From: Flavobacteriales bacterium
GTDB taxonomy: Bacteria > Bacteroidota > Bacteroidia > Flavobacteriales_F > PHOS-HE28
Assembly: GCA_016787985.1 (NCBI GenBank)
Contig: JAEUTC010000199.1
Location: forward strand, 1-41,917
Reading direction: 5' to 3'
DNA length: 41,917 bases
The notes beneath the pieces were generated by a model that was not told the origin of the DNA, did not search any database, and saw only the letters and a program-made list of their open reading frames with translations. Within the stretch, counting starts at the first letter, position 1. Each line of letters opens with the position of its first letter. Positions 17,773 through 25,705 of the stretch are shown here, one piece after another. A program made the position numbers and the translations under genes.

Positions 17773-17807
17773 GTGTTACACGGTGTCCCAGCGTAAGCTT
17801 GTAACAC
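17773..17807 (+). promoter_or_regulatory. Inverted repeat upstream of the adenylate cyclase (operator-like)
   Basis: GTGTTACA (17773-17780) and TGTAACAC (17800-17807) are perfect 8-bp inverted arms with a 19-nt spacer, directly upstream of the TACTTTTC box at 17809-17816. It could be an operator or the terminator of the preceding gene; there is no T tract. Confidence 0.4.
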
Positions 17808-17808
17808 C

Positions 17809-17816
17809 TACTTTTC
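17809..17816 (+). promoter_or_regulatory. Probable -7 box (TACTTTTC) of the adenylate cyclase gene
   Basis: One mismatch to TAnnTTTG (final base), ending 4 bp before the ATG at 17821. Confidence 0.45.
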
Positions 17817-17820
17817 GCCT

Positions 17821-19884
17821 ATGCGGTTTCCGGGATCGTTGTTCATCGCGCTGGTGCTCGTGCTCTTGGCAAGTCAGGGGGCTTCGCAGACCATCACGGT
17901 GAATGAGGAGGATGCCAGTGCAAGGGCCATCAGTTTACGCACCTTCTTCGAGGACGATACGGACGTGCCCGGTCAGGGAGAAGAGGTCGATGGTATCGGC
18001 CTGCTCGGAAAGCGAACCCGACACCAACTCGGCGATGTGCCATATGCGGCCGGAAGGACCTTGGTCGATTCGACCTGGCTCTACTACCGGACCTCGTTGG
18101 ATACGGTACTCCCTTCCACTGGCGTGCATTGGATCCGCGTGCCCTTGAGCCCGGACAGCACGTTGAAAGGGGTGCCCATGGTGCTGCGCATCGCCTCGCG
18201 TGTTCCGGTGCGGATCTACCTCAATGGTGAGCGGGTCCTTCAAGCCGATGATGCAGCGGTGAGGCCGGGTGGCATCGTCGATACCCGAGAGGCGGATATC
18301 CCTCCGATCAACGTCCCCTTGATCTTTCAGTGCGACGGGAACAAGGAGGTCATCACCATCCGATCCGAAGGTGCGCCAGGTTCATCCTTGACCGACCACG
18401 CGATCGAGGCTTCGTTGCACACGGCCGACATCAACTACCGTACGCAGCGGAGCATGATGCACTACGGCGTCTTCGTGGGCATCAACATCCTCATCGCCTT
18501 GCTCGCCTTGGTGAGCGGTTGGTCCGAAAAGGAACGCACCGGTTGGATCCTATTGGCGGTATTGTCCATACTGGCGGTCCTGGATGTGGTGAGTTCCCTG
18601 GGTGGCGGTGAGGGCATGCTCGGCATGCCAGCCCGTATCAAGGAGGCACTTCGCATGCTCAACATGCTCTTGTTGCCGTGGACTTCGTACATGTTGATCC
18701 GGGTGATCTGCGAAATGGGCGTGGAGCTCTCGGCGAAGCGGAAGCGGCTGTACCTCATCGCGGCTTTGGTGGTCACCGCCCTTGTCATCGCCTTCTTGAT
18801 CGGAGAGGCCAAAGGCCTGGTGGAAGCGAACGAAGGGCTCGGATTGTTGAACGATCAGCCCTGGATCATCATACCGGGTCTATTCATGATCGCCTTGTTC
18901 GGCATCATCGTGCTCTGGTTCTCCATCGATGTGATCCGGCTGGGCATCCGACTGCTGCGGACACCCGGTTTCGGCCGCTGGATCGGTGCCGGCGCCGTGG
19001 CGTCCAGCTTGCTCACCATCCTGTTGAACATCATCAGCGCCGTTTCGGGTGATGGGTTGTCGGTGTGGCTCTCGCTCGTGGCGGACTACAGTTCCTACGT
19101 GGCGGTGCCGGTCTCGGTGGCCGTATTCATGGCCATCCGTGCTGCACACCACAACCGGTTGGTGGCTCGCCAGCGCGACGAATTGGACCTGGAGGTGCAA
19201 GAGCGCACCGCCGAATTGCGGAAGGAAAAGGAACGTTCGGATGAATTGTTGTTGAACATCCTTCCCGCCGAAGTGGCCGAAGAGCTGAAGGCGCAGGGAT
19301 CCGCTGCGGCGCGCCATTTCGATGAGGCCTCGGTGCTCTTCACCGATTTCAAAGGCTTCACCAGCATGGCCGCGCAAGTGGATGCCGGCGAGTTGTTGCA
19401 GGAGTTGAACACGTGCTTCCATGCCTTCGATGACATCATCGGCACGCACGGTGTGGAGAAGATCAAGACCATCGGCGATGCCTACATGTGCGCAGGTGGC
19501 TTGCCCGATCCGCGCTCCGCTGGTCCACTAGCGGTGGTGTTGGCGGCGTTGGAGATGCAAGAGTTCATGCAGAAGCGCCGCGCAGAGCGGATGGCAGCCG
19601 GTAAACCCGCTTTCGAGATGCGGTTGGGCATCCACACTGGCCCGGTGGTAGCGGGTATCGTGGGGGTGAAGAAGTTCCAGTACGACATCTGGGGCGACAC
19701 CGTGAATACCGCCAGTCGCATGGAGAGCTCCGGAGAAGTAGGCGAGGTCAACATCAGCGCCGCTACGTATGAACGGATCAAGAACGAACCCGGGCTCACC
19801 TTCCGCGACCGTGGGCGGGTGGAAGTGAAGGGCAAAGGTGCCCTGGAGATGTTCTTCGTTCGCCGTAGCTCCGAAGGAGCGTAG
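17821..19884 (+). CDS. Membrane-bound class III adenylate cyclase (7TMR-DISM type)
   Basis: This 687-residue receptor-cyclase has a signal peptide (1-22), an extracytoplasmic beta-rich domain (~25-215, 7TMR-DISM extracellular type), about seven membrane helices (~220-445), a coiled coil (RLVARQRDELDLEVQERTAE) with the linker LLLNILPAEVAEELK, and a cyclase domain (~500-683). Catalytic features are intact: FTDFKGFT (~507-514, metal Asp), KTIGDAYM and YDIWGDTVNTASRM (~621-634). Lys in EKIKTIGD and Asp in YDIWGD are the ATP-selecting residues, so cAMP is the expected product. The last residues (VRRSSEGA) come from a repeat element overlapping the 3' end. Confidence 0.93.
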   Translation: MRFPGSLFIALVLVLLASQGASQTITVNEEDASARAISLRTFFEDDTDVPGQGEEVDGIGLLGKRTRHQLGDVPYAAGRTLVDSTWLYYRTSLDTVLPSTGVHWIRVPLSPDSTLKGVPMVLRIASRVPVRIYLNGERVLQADDAAVRPGGIVDTREADIPPINVPLIFQCDGNKEVITIRSEGAPGSSLTDHAIEASLHTADINYRTQRSMMHYGVFVGINILIALLALVSGWSEKERTGWILLAVLSILAVLDVVSSLGGGEGMLGMPARIKEALRMLNMLLLPWTSYMLIRVICEMGVELSAKRKRLYLIAALVVTALVIAFLIGEAKGLVEANEGLGLLNDQPWIIIPGLFMIALFGIIVLWFSIDVIRLGIRLLRTPGFGRWIGAGAVASSLLTILLNIISAVSGDGLSVWLSLVADYSSYVAVPVSVAVFMAIRAAHHNRLVARQRDELDLEVQERTAELRKEKERSDELLLNILPAEVAEELKAQGSAAARHFDEASVLFTDFKGFTSMAAQVDAGELLQELNTCFHAFDDIIGTHGVEKIKTIGDAYMCAGGLPDPRSAGPLAVVLAALEMQEFMQKRRAERMAAGKPAFEMRLGIHTGPVVAGIVGVKKFQYDIWGDTVNTASRMESSGEVGEVNISAATYERIKNEPGLTFRDRGRVEVKGKGALEMFFVRRSSEGA

Positions 19885-19985
19885 GAGAACTTCGTCCGCC
19901 GTAGCCTCGCATAGCTCGCCGCAGCGCAGCGAAGGAGAGGCGAAGGCTGATATTGTCCGCCGTAGGAGCGAAGTCGCGCGGGTGA
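19858..19985. repeat. Cluster of imperfect hairpin repeats (CCGTAG...CGAAGGAG type)
   Basis: TTCGCCGTAGCTCCGAAGGA opens the cluster inside the cyclase 3' end. Related TCCGCCGTAG cores recur at about 19899 and 19959, each with CGAAG-containing complementary arms nearby. The units are imperfect palindromes and encode nothing recognisable. Confidence 0.6.
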
Positions 19986-20042
19986 ACTTCATCAGCCGGC
20001 ACTCCACTGTCAGTCAGATGGCGGGCGCCCCTGATCAGTGTG

Positions 20043-20330
20043 CTACCGGTCTGGCCGTCCGATGACCAACGGCCCCTTGCCTTCCCACGCCTCCACTTGA
20101 CGCACATCGCCGAGCCGGAAGAAGACCGGCACCTTCAGGCGACGTTCCAGTTGCACATCCAGCTTGCAGAAGACACCGAGCTGTGCATACGAATAGGCCG
20201 GCGGCATATGCACGAGGTCGGGGCGCACAGGAACATCAAGCCGGAACGACCACGGCGGCACCACCGGTGTTTGGCCAAGCGCGACTTGACCACCACAGAA
20301 CAAGACCATGGCGAATAGGAACGACCTCAT
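20043..20330 (-). CDS. Small secreted hypothetical protein
   Basis: A 95-residue ORF with a clear signal peptide (MRSFLFAMVLFCGGQVALGQ) followed by a beta-rich, proline-containing mature part (TPVVPPWSFRLDVPV, YAQLGVFCKLDVQLERRLKV, PVFFRLGDVRQVEAWEGKG). The family is not recognised; the pattern resembles a short periplasmic or outer-membrane-associated domain. Its ATG overlaps the TGA of ytxJ (ATGA at 20327-20330), so it is the second gene of a two-gene operon. A link to thiol redox chemistry is only suggested by this position. Confidence 0.65.
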   Translation of the reverse strand: MRSFLFAMVLFCGGQVALGQTPVVPPWSFRLDVPVRPDLVHMPPAYSYAQLGVFCKLDVQLERRLKVPVFFRLGDVRQVEAWEGKGPLVIGRPDR

Positions 20331-20668
20331 CCTTCGAGGGCTTGTTTCGTTCCTGCATAGGTGATCCCGAAATGCGATGCATCATGCACACATCGCCCAT
20401 TCTTGATCACCAAGACCTGTGGCGACTCGTGGGCGATCCCGTACCGACCGGCAATAGCGTTGGATACCGAACGATAGCGATGCAAGTCCAAGAGGTACGG
20501 TTCGTGGGCAGCATCATCGGCATCGCTCCAACTGCGCTGCAACCGGTCCAAAGCTGTGCGGCTGATGCTGCAGGTGGTGCTGTGCTTGAAGAGCAGGATC
20601 GGCTTGTGCTTCGAGGCCTCGTCCACGGCATCAAGCTGCTCAACAGTGCTTAGCAGGGTCCAATCCAT
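20327..20668 (-). CDS. ytxJ: YtxJ, bacillithiol-system redox-active protein
   Basis: YtxJ (DUF2847) is a thioredoxin-fold protein linked to bacillithiol-dependent de-thiolation, typical of Bacteroidota and Firmicutes. The 113-residue product shows the family motif KHSTTCSISRTALDRLQR with its single redox cysteine, and the cis-Pro region HESPQVLVIKNGRCVHDASH. The start is set at 20668 because a GACCTTTG box ends 4 bp upstream; the in-frame ATG at 20704 lies upstream of that box. It is coupled to the small secreted protein through an ATGA overlap. Confidence 0.9.
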   Translation of the reverse strand: MDWTLLSTVEQLDAVDEASKHKPILLFKHSTTCSISRTALDRLQRSWSDADDAAHEPYLLDLHRYRSVSNAIAGRYGIAHESPQVLVIKNGRCVHDASHFGITYAGTKQALEG

Positions 20669-20672
20669 GCTA

Positions 20673-20680
20673 CAAAGGTC
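20673..20680 (-). promoter_or_regulatory. Probable -7 box of ytxJ (GACCTTTG)
   Basis: Same octamer as before feoA; only 4 bp separate it from the ATG, implying a near-leaderless mRNA. Confidence 0.5.
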
Positions 20681-20781
20681 GGTAGGAAGGGGACTTCCTG
20701 ACATTGCATTAAATTGCCGCTGTGCCGGTGACGACCATTTCGTCAGTGACAGCCGGAGCCGTTCCGTACAACTTTAAAACC

Positions 20782-21189
20782 ATGTACCGTGAAGTAGACA
20801 AGTCCACGAAAGATCAGAATGAAATACAAGACCTCGAAGAGCGGTTGATCCTCTTCGGTATTTTGATCATACGAACCAGCGAAGGCATGCCCCGGTCACC
20901 GGCTGGTACCCATTTATCGGGGCAACTACTCCGTTCGGGTACCTCGCCCGCATTGAATTACGCTGAGGCGAAAGCGGCGGAAAGCCATCGGGACTTTACG
21001 CACAAGATCAAGATCGTCCTGAAGGAACTCCGGGAAACCTGGGTGAATTTGAGAATGATCGATGGTTCTGGGCTGCATCCGGATAAGACCATTTTAGGGC
21101 TCGCATTGGCGGAGAGCGACCAACTTGTTGCCATCTTCACCCAAAGTGTGAGAACGGCCGAACGTAAGAGTCCACCCAGGAAGTTATAA
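20782..21189 (+). CDS. Four-helix bundle protein (23S rRNA intervening-sequence protein family)
   Basis: This 135-residue all-helical protein matches the IVP/S23 four-helix-bundle family: DLEERLILFGILIIRTSEGM, GQLLRSGTSPALNYAEAKAA, ESHRDFTHKIKIVLKELRET and GLALAESDQLVAIF. Members were first found within 23S rRNA intervening sequences but are often free-standing, as here (no rRNA is nearby); the role is unclear, possibly RNA- or protein-binding. The start at 20782 (MYREVDKST) fits the family better than 20722. The gene is noticeably less GC-rich than its neighbours, which may indicate transfer. Confidence 0.85.
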   Translation: MYREVDKSTKDQNEIQDLEERLILFGILIIRTSEGMPRSPAGTHLSGQLLRSGTSPALNYAEAKAAESHRDFTHKIKIVLKELRETWVNLRMIDGSGLHPDKTILGLALAESDQLVAIFTQSVRTAERKSPPRKL

Positions 21190-21196
21190 AGCTGAA

Positions 21197-21279
21197 GTGT
21201 GGGTGTTGAGGTGTGATGTGTGAACTAGCGCACGTCCACCTCACAGCTCACACTTTACACTTCACCCCTCACCCCTCAC
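21197..21279. repeat. GTGAAGTGTGAGGTGTGA-type imperfect inverted repeat, copy 1
   Basis: A G/T-rich arm (AAGTGTGGGTGTTGAGGTGT, then GATGTGTGAAC) faces a C/A-rich arm of CACCTCACAGCTCACACTTT and ACACTTCACCCCTCACCCCT, separated by TAGCGCACGTC. It abuts the helicase ATG. A related element lies at 26213-26293. Confidence 0.6.
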
Positions 21280-23598
21280 ATGGAGCACGTAGAAACCGAA
21301 ATGGCCACCTTGGCCGCACAATTCGTCAACAGCACGAACCGCCACGTTTTCCTTACGGGTAAAGCCGGTACCGGCAAGACCACCTTCCTGCACAAGCTCG
21401 CCGCCAGCACGCACAAGCGCTACGTGATCTTGGCACCCACGGGCATCGCCGCATTGAACGCGAAGGGTGTCACCATCCACAGTCAATTCCTGCTGCCCTT
21501 CGGATCGTTCATTCCAGAACGCCAATTGCCGCCGGACATCCTAGGAGGCAGCTTCCACGACCAGGATACGCTCACTAGGCGCCACCCGCTCAACAACATC
21601 CGGCGCAACGTGCTGCGCGAGGTGGATCTCCTCATCATCGACGAGGTGAGCATGCTACGCGCCGACCTGCTCGATGCCATCGACTTCCGCATGCGATCCG
21701 TGCGCCAGAACCGGGGCCAGAGCTTCGGTGGTGCGCAAGTGCTGCTCATCGGCGATCTGTACCAGTTGCCACCCGTGGTGAAGGATGAGGAGCTGCGCGT
21801 GCTGCAACGATGGTACCGCAGTCCGCACTTCTTCGAGAGCCGCGTGATGCGTGAACATGGGTATGCGCATATCGAGCTGGACAAGATATTCCGTCAGCAG
21901 GATGGCGATTTCATCCACATCCTCAACAACCTCCGCAACAACACGGTCACGGCAGCGGATGTGGAGCGCTTGAACACGCATTACCGCGCCAACATCAGCG
22001 CGTCGGACAGCGATGGCGTCATCACCCTCACCACCCACAACTACAAAGCAGATGAACTGAACCAGCGCGCCCTTGCCGCCTTGCCGGGCAAGGTGTTCAC
22101 CTACGAAGCGCACAGCGATGGCGACTTTCCCGAGAGCATGTACCCGGTGCTGGAGCGGATCGAACTGAAGGAAGGTGCGCAGGTCATGTTCGTGAAGAAC
22201 GACATCGAGAAAGCCTACTTCAATGGCAAACTCGCCAAGGTGGAAACACTGACCGCGGATGGCATCACCGTGCGGATGGACACCGGGGAGAGTTACAAGT
22301 TGAAGCGCGAGACCTGGGAGAACAAGCGTTACGTGGTGAACGCGAGCACGAAGGATCAGGAGGAACAACTGCTGGGCACCTTCGAGCAATACCCGATCAA
22401 ACTCGCCTGGGCCATCACCATTCACAAGAGCCAGGGCCTCACGTTCGGCAAGGCCATCATCGATGTGGGTCATGCCTTCGCACCGGGGCAGGTGTATGTG
22501 GCCTTGTCGCGCCTGCGTTCCTTGGATGGCTTGATCCTACGCACCCGCATCGACCCCTCGGTAGTGAGCAGTGACAAGGAGGTGGTGGCCTTCACCGAAC
22601 GTGGCACCCAACAGGAGCCGCTCGCACAGCAGCTGAAGGCGAAGCAGCGCGAGTACCTGCAACTGCTGGTGGCCGGCACCTTCGACTTCGGCGACATCCA
22701 ACGAAAGCTCGAGTACACCCTGAAGGATCATCCGGAAGTGGCGCAATTCGAGGAGGAGAGCATGAAGACCGCGCTACAAGTGCTGCGCGAAAAGCTGCGT
22801 GCTGAGGAGGAGAACACGCACAAGTTCCGCAACCAGTTGGTACGGTTGATGTTCGAGGACAAGCGTGAAGAGCTGCTGGAACGCATCGAAAAGGGTGGAG
22901 CCTACTACCACGCCTTGCTTCACGAGCAGATGAAAGGACTCTTCAGGCACCTCGCGCAGGTGGAGCTGTTGAGCAAGACCAAGGAATACGGCAATGAACT
23001 GAAGGAGATCGATGGCATGTTGATGAAGAAGATCGCCACCATCGCCAAGGTGGGCTACATCACCACCTGCATCCTCAACGGCACCGAGATCCAACGGCAG
23101 AAGGACATCGAACAGGGCCTCGCCGCCAAACGCGCCGCCATGGTGGGCGAAGCCCGTGCCTGGGCCGAAGAGAACCGACCGAAAGGCAAGACGGGTAAGA
23201 AACGCAAGCGCCGTTCGGATACAGATGAGGTACCGGGCAGCACCCGTACCGTCGACCCCCAGGGTCGACCAACGGGTGCCGAACAGAAAGAACGCGCGCC
23301 CAAAGGCAGCACCTACGAAACCACCTACGCCATGCTGAAGGAAGGTTTCGGCGCGGACGAGATCGCGTCAACGCGCTCCATGGCGAAGAGCACCATCGAA
23401 GGCCACTTCGCACGCGGCATCGCCGAAGGCAAGGTGGAGATCGATGCCCTCATGCCCACTGAAGAACGCGACACCATCGCCGATTGGATGCGCGAGAACA
23501 CCGATAAGAACCTGAACGATGCCCAGAAGAACTTCGAAGGCAAGTTCAGCTACGGGCAGCTGCGCATGGTGCAGGCGTGGGTGAAGCGGGAAACGTGA
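21280..23598 (+). CDS. PIF1-like superfamily 1 DNA helicase with C-terminal helix-turn-helix
   Basis: This 772-residue protein has all SF1B signatures: Walker A TGKAGTGKTTFL (~26-37), APTGIAALNAKGVTIHSQF, Walker B DLLIIDEVSML, LLIGDLYQLPPV, AWAITIHKSQGLTF and VYVALSRLRSLDGL. It is expected to unwind DNA 5' to 3', acting at stalled forks or structured DNA such as G-quadruplexes. After ~residue 470 comes a long helical linker, a lysine-rich stretch (KGKTGKKRKRRSD) and a C-terminal ~90-residue HTH domain (STYETTYAMLKEGFGADEIA, STRSMAKSTIEGHFARGIAE) like the HTH_40 domain that ends many Bacteroidota helicases. Confidence 0.92.
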   Translation: MEHVETEMATLAAQFVNSTNRHVFLTGKAGTGKTTFLHKLAASTHKRYVILAPTGIAALNAKGVTIHSQFLLPFGSFIPERQLPPDILGGSFHDQDTLTRRHPLNNIRRNVLREVDLLIIDEVSMLRADLLDAIDFRMRSVRQNRGQSFGGAQVLLIGDLYQLPPVVKDEELRVLQRWYRSPHFFESRVMREHGYAHIELDKIFRQQDGDFIHILNNLRNNTVTAADVERLNTHYRANISASDSDGVITLTTHNYKADELNQRALAALPGKVFTYEAHSDGDFPESMYPVLERIELKEGAQVMFVKNDIEKAYFNGKLAKVETLTADGITVRMDTGESYKLKRETWENKRYVVNASTKDQEEQLLGTFEQYPIKLAWAITIHKSQGLTFGKAIIDVGHAFAPGQVYVALSRLRSLDGLILRTRIDPSVVSSDKEVVAFTERGTQQEPLAQQLKAKQREYLQLLVAGTFDFGDIQRKLEYTLKDHPEVAQFEEESMKTALQVLREKLRAEEENTHKFRNQLVRLMFEDKREELLERIEKGGAYYHALLHEQMKGLFRHLAQVELLSKTKEYGNELKEIDGMLMKKIATIAKVGYITTCILNGTEIQRQKDIEQGLAAKRAAMVGEARAWAEENRPKGKTGKKRKRRSDTDEVPGSTRTVDPQGRPTGAEQKERAPKGSTYETTYAMLKEGFGADEIASTRSMAKSTIEGHFARGIAEGKVEIDALMPTEERDTIADWMRENTDKNLNDAQKNFEGKFSYGQLRMVQAWVKRET

Positions 23599-23617
23599 AC
23601 CGTGTTCGACAAAGATC

Positions 23618-23625
23618 TACATTTG
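23618..23625 (+). promoter_or_regulatory. Bacteroidota -7 box (TACATTTG)
   Basis: Exact TAnnTTTG match, 35 bp before the ATG at 23661. It supports that start over an ATG at 23577 inside the helicase gene. Confidence 0.6.
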
Positions 23626-23660
23626 GTTTCGTGCCACGACACTGCCCATACATCCTGGTC

Positions 23661-24092
23661 ATGCGGAATATCCTTGCCCTCGTTGCTTTGACCAGTTCGC
23701 TCGCTTTGGTTGGTCAACAGTCCATCATGTACGTCAAGAACGATAAGAACCCAGGGACGTCGTTCCTTATGGGGCTGATCGTGCCGGGTGCCGGTCAGAT
23801 GTACAATGATCAGCTTGAATTGGGATTCGGGGCATTAACCGTCAGCGCTGGTTTGGTGGCTGGAGGTGTGGCTGTTTCCAATGCGAAAGGCTACAGGAAC
23901 TCAGATTCGGTCGGCCGGAACATGCAGGTCATGGGCGGTACTATCTGGTTCGCCAGTGCAGTTTACGCCGCATTCCAGAGCCGGGCGATCAACAGAAAGA
24001 ACGGCGTTGATAAGCAACCTGGGAAAGACCCGACGAGCAGGCTCCGGTTTGAGCCTGCTCGCGAAGGATTGGGTATTGCGTTGGCGTTCTGA
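23661..24092 (+). CDS. Small membrane protein, DUF5683/TM2-like, unknown function
   Basis: This 143-residue protein begins with a signal-like helix (MRNILALVALTSSLALVGQQ), then SIMYVKNDKNPGTS and two hydrophobic segments with the motif LIVPGAGQMYNDQLELGFGA, which resembles the P-G-x-G-Q-x-Y helical hairpins of DUF5683 and TM2-type proteins. A third hydrophobic stretch is MGGTIWFASAVYAAF. Start chosen from the promoter box at 23618. The 3' end contains a perfect 11-bp hairpin translated in frame as SRLRFEPARE, so the C-terminus may derive from an inserted palindrome. Confidence 0.65.
   Translation: MRNILALVALTSSLALVGQQSIMYVKNDKNPGTSFLMGLIVPGAGQMYNDQLELGFGALTVSAGLVAGGVAVSNAKGYRNSDSVGRNMQVMGGTIWFASAVYAAFQSRAINRKNGVDKQPGKDPTSRLRFEPAREGLGIALAF
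24034..24061. repeat. Perfect palindromic hairpin inside the coding sequence
   Basis: CGAGCAGGCTC pairs with GAGCCTGCTCG (11 bp, loop CGGTTT) within the last 20 codons of the small membrane protein gene. Confidence 0.7.
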
Positions 24093-24186
24093 AATTCCAC
24101 ACGTCGTCCATCAGTATTTCTGGCGCCGTTGCAGTTCCCAATTGGGTGCTTTTGTACGTACTCGGCTCGATATATCCTCTGTATTC

Positions 24187-25605
24187 TCAATCCTCCGACG
24201 CACTCCCATCGCCGCACATGCGCACGATCTTCGGGGTGAAGGAGCCCAGCACGTCCACCAGTTCACGCTGGCTCGCCATGACGGTATTGATGTCCTTGTA
24301 GGCCATGGGCGCTTCATCGATGCCACCACCGATGAGTTCGATGCCATGTTCCTCCAAGTGCTTTTTCACCACAGAAGGGCTGATGTTCTCCTTGGCTTTG
24401 GTACGGCTCATCACCCGCCCTGCGCCGTGACTGGCGGAGGCGATGCTCTCCACCACGCCGGTACCGCGCACGATAAAGCCAGGTGCGGTCATACTGCCGG
24501 GGATCACACCGAGCACGCCCTTGCCCGCGGGAGTTGCACCCTTGCGATGTACGATGACCTCGCGCCCCTCATGGATCTCTTTCCACGCGAAGTTGTGATG
24601 GTTCTCGATCATGGCCAGCGGCGCGATGTCGATCTCCTTCGTGATCCGTTCGTGGATCACATGGTGACATGCTGAAGCATAGTCACCGGCCAGGTTCATA
24701 GCCATCCAGTACGCCTGTCCTTCGAACCAATCCAGCGGAAGCCACGCGAGATGTTGTGCCTCACGCGGCAGGCGACAGCTTTCCATCGCGAGTTTGGTGA
24801 AGTGTTTCGCGACGTTTGCCCCGAGGCCACGTGATCCCGAGTGGGAGAGCAGGCCGATGTACTTGCCAGCCTTCAAACCCTTCTCGGGGATGTCCATGGT
24901 GATGGCCACCTCGCCGAACTCAACGAAGTGGTTGCCCGAACCGGACGTTCCCAACTGCTTCGCGGCGGTAGCCTGCAGGTTGCGCAATAAGGCCAGTTCA
25001 CCGAACTCGCGGCGGTCGATCACCTCGTGTTCCACGGGACGTGCAAGCCCGCGCCCCGCGCCGAAAAGTGTGTTGCGCAACAAGGCGTTGGTCAGTTCCT
25101 TCTTTCGTTTCTGTAGTTCGAAGGCGTGCATATCGAATATGCTCAAGCACATGCGGCACCCGATGTCGACACCTACGGCGTAGGGTATCACAGCGTTCTC
25201 CACAGCAAGCACGCCACCGATGGGCAGGCCATAGCCTTGGTGGGCATCGGGCATCAGAGCACCGGCCACTGTAACGGGCAGCTTCATGGCGATCTCCATT
25301 TGGTGGATGGCGCCTTGCTCGATGTGCTCGCTGCCGTACGCGCGATAGTCCTTTCGCGCCACGAGTTCATGCTGCGCTTCGCGCTTGCGGTCACGACCGG
25401 TCAGCGCATCAACGATGGGTGCGTAGAGTTCATGTTCGGCATAGGTCGAGGGATCCGCGGCGATACGTGCCAGGTCAGCCAGCACCTCCTCCTTGTTCGT
25501 CTTCCGGTGATGCTTCAACATCACATTGATGGCGATGCCGATCGCCCGGCCCTCGGGAAAGCCGGCGGCGATCAGGTCCTTGCCATGTAGTTTCAAGCCT
25601 TTCAT
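24187..25605 (-). CDS. rtcB: RtcB 3'-phosphate/5'-OH RNA ligase
   Basis: RtcB joins RNA 2',3'-cyclic-phosphate or 3'-phosphate ends to 5'-OH ends using GTP and Mn(II), the chemistry left by anticodon nucleases. This 472-residue copy has the full active site: MPDAHQGYGLPIGGV, GVDIGCRM (metal Cys), GTSGSGNHFVEFG, SHSGSRG, ENHHNFAW, HRKGATPA and the guanylylated His in SASHGAGRVMSR. It starts 20 nt after tRNA-His on the same strand. A TTAATTTG box (25613-25620) lies in that gap, so it may be transcribed from there, by read-through from the tRNA cluster, or both. No RtcA, RtcR or archease gene is present in the window. Confidence 0.96.
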   Translation of the reverse strand: MKGLKLHGKDLIAAGFPEGRAIGIAINVMLKHHRKTNKEEVLADLARIAADPSTYAEHELYAPIVDALTGRDRKREAQHELVARKDYRAYGSEHIEQGAIHQMEIAMKLPVTVAGALMPDAHQGYGLPIGGVLAVENAVIPYAVGVDIGCRMCLSIFDMHAFELQKRKKELTNALLRNTLFGAGRGLARPVEHEVIDRREFGELALLRNLQATAAKQLGTSGSGNHFVEFGEVAITMDIPEKGLKAGKYIGLLSHSGSRGLGANVAKHFTKLAMESCRLPREAQHLAWLPLDWFEGQAYWMAMNLAGDYASACHHVIHERITKEIDIAPLAMIENHHNFAWKEIHEGREVIVHRKGATPAGKGVLGVIPGSMTAPGFIVRGTGVVESIASASHGAGRVMSRTKAKENISPSVVKKHLEEHGIELIGGGIDEAPMAYKDINTVMASQRELVDVLGSFTPKIVRMCGDGSASED

Positions 25606-25612
25606 GAGTGTT

Positions 25613-25620
25613 CAAATTAA
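25613..25620 (-). promoter_or_regulatory. Candidate -7 box for rtcB (TTAATTTG)
   Basis: One mismatch to TAnnTTTG, 7 bp before the rtcB ATG, in the 20-nt gap after tRNA-His. A -33 element would have to lie inside the tRNA gene. Confidence 0.35.
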
Positions 25621-25625
25621 GTCAG

Positions 25626-25697
25626 GTCGGATGATGGGGATCGAACCCATGCTCACTGCGCCACAAGCAGCCGTGCTACCATTACACCACATCCAAC
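25626..25697 (-). tRNA. tRNA-His(GTG)
   Basis: The full cloverleaf folds: G-1 opposite C73 (the His identity pair), acceptor TTGGATG/CATCCGA, D arm GTGT/GCAC with GG in the loop, anticodon arm GCTGC/GCAGT with loop TTGTGGC, T arm ATGGG/CCCAT with loop TTCGATC. CCA is not encoded. Last tRNA before rtcB. Confidence 0.9.
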
Positions 25698-25705
25698 ATG
25701 TTCAT

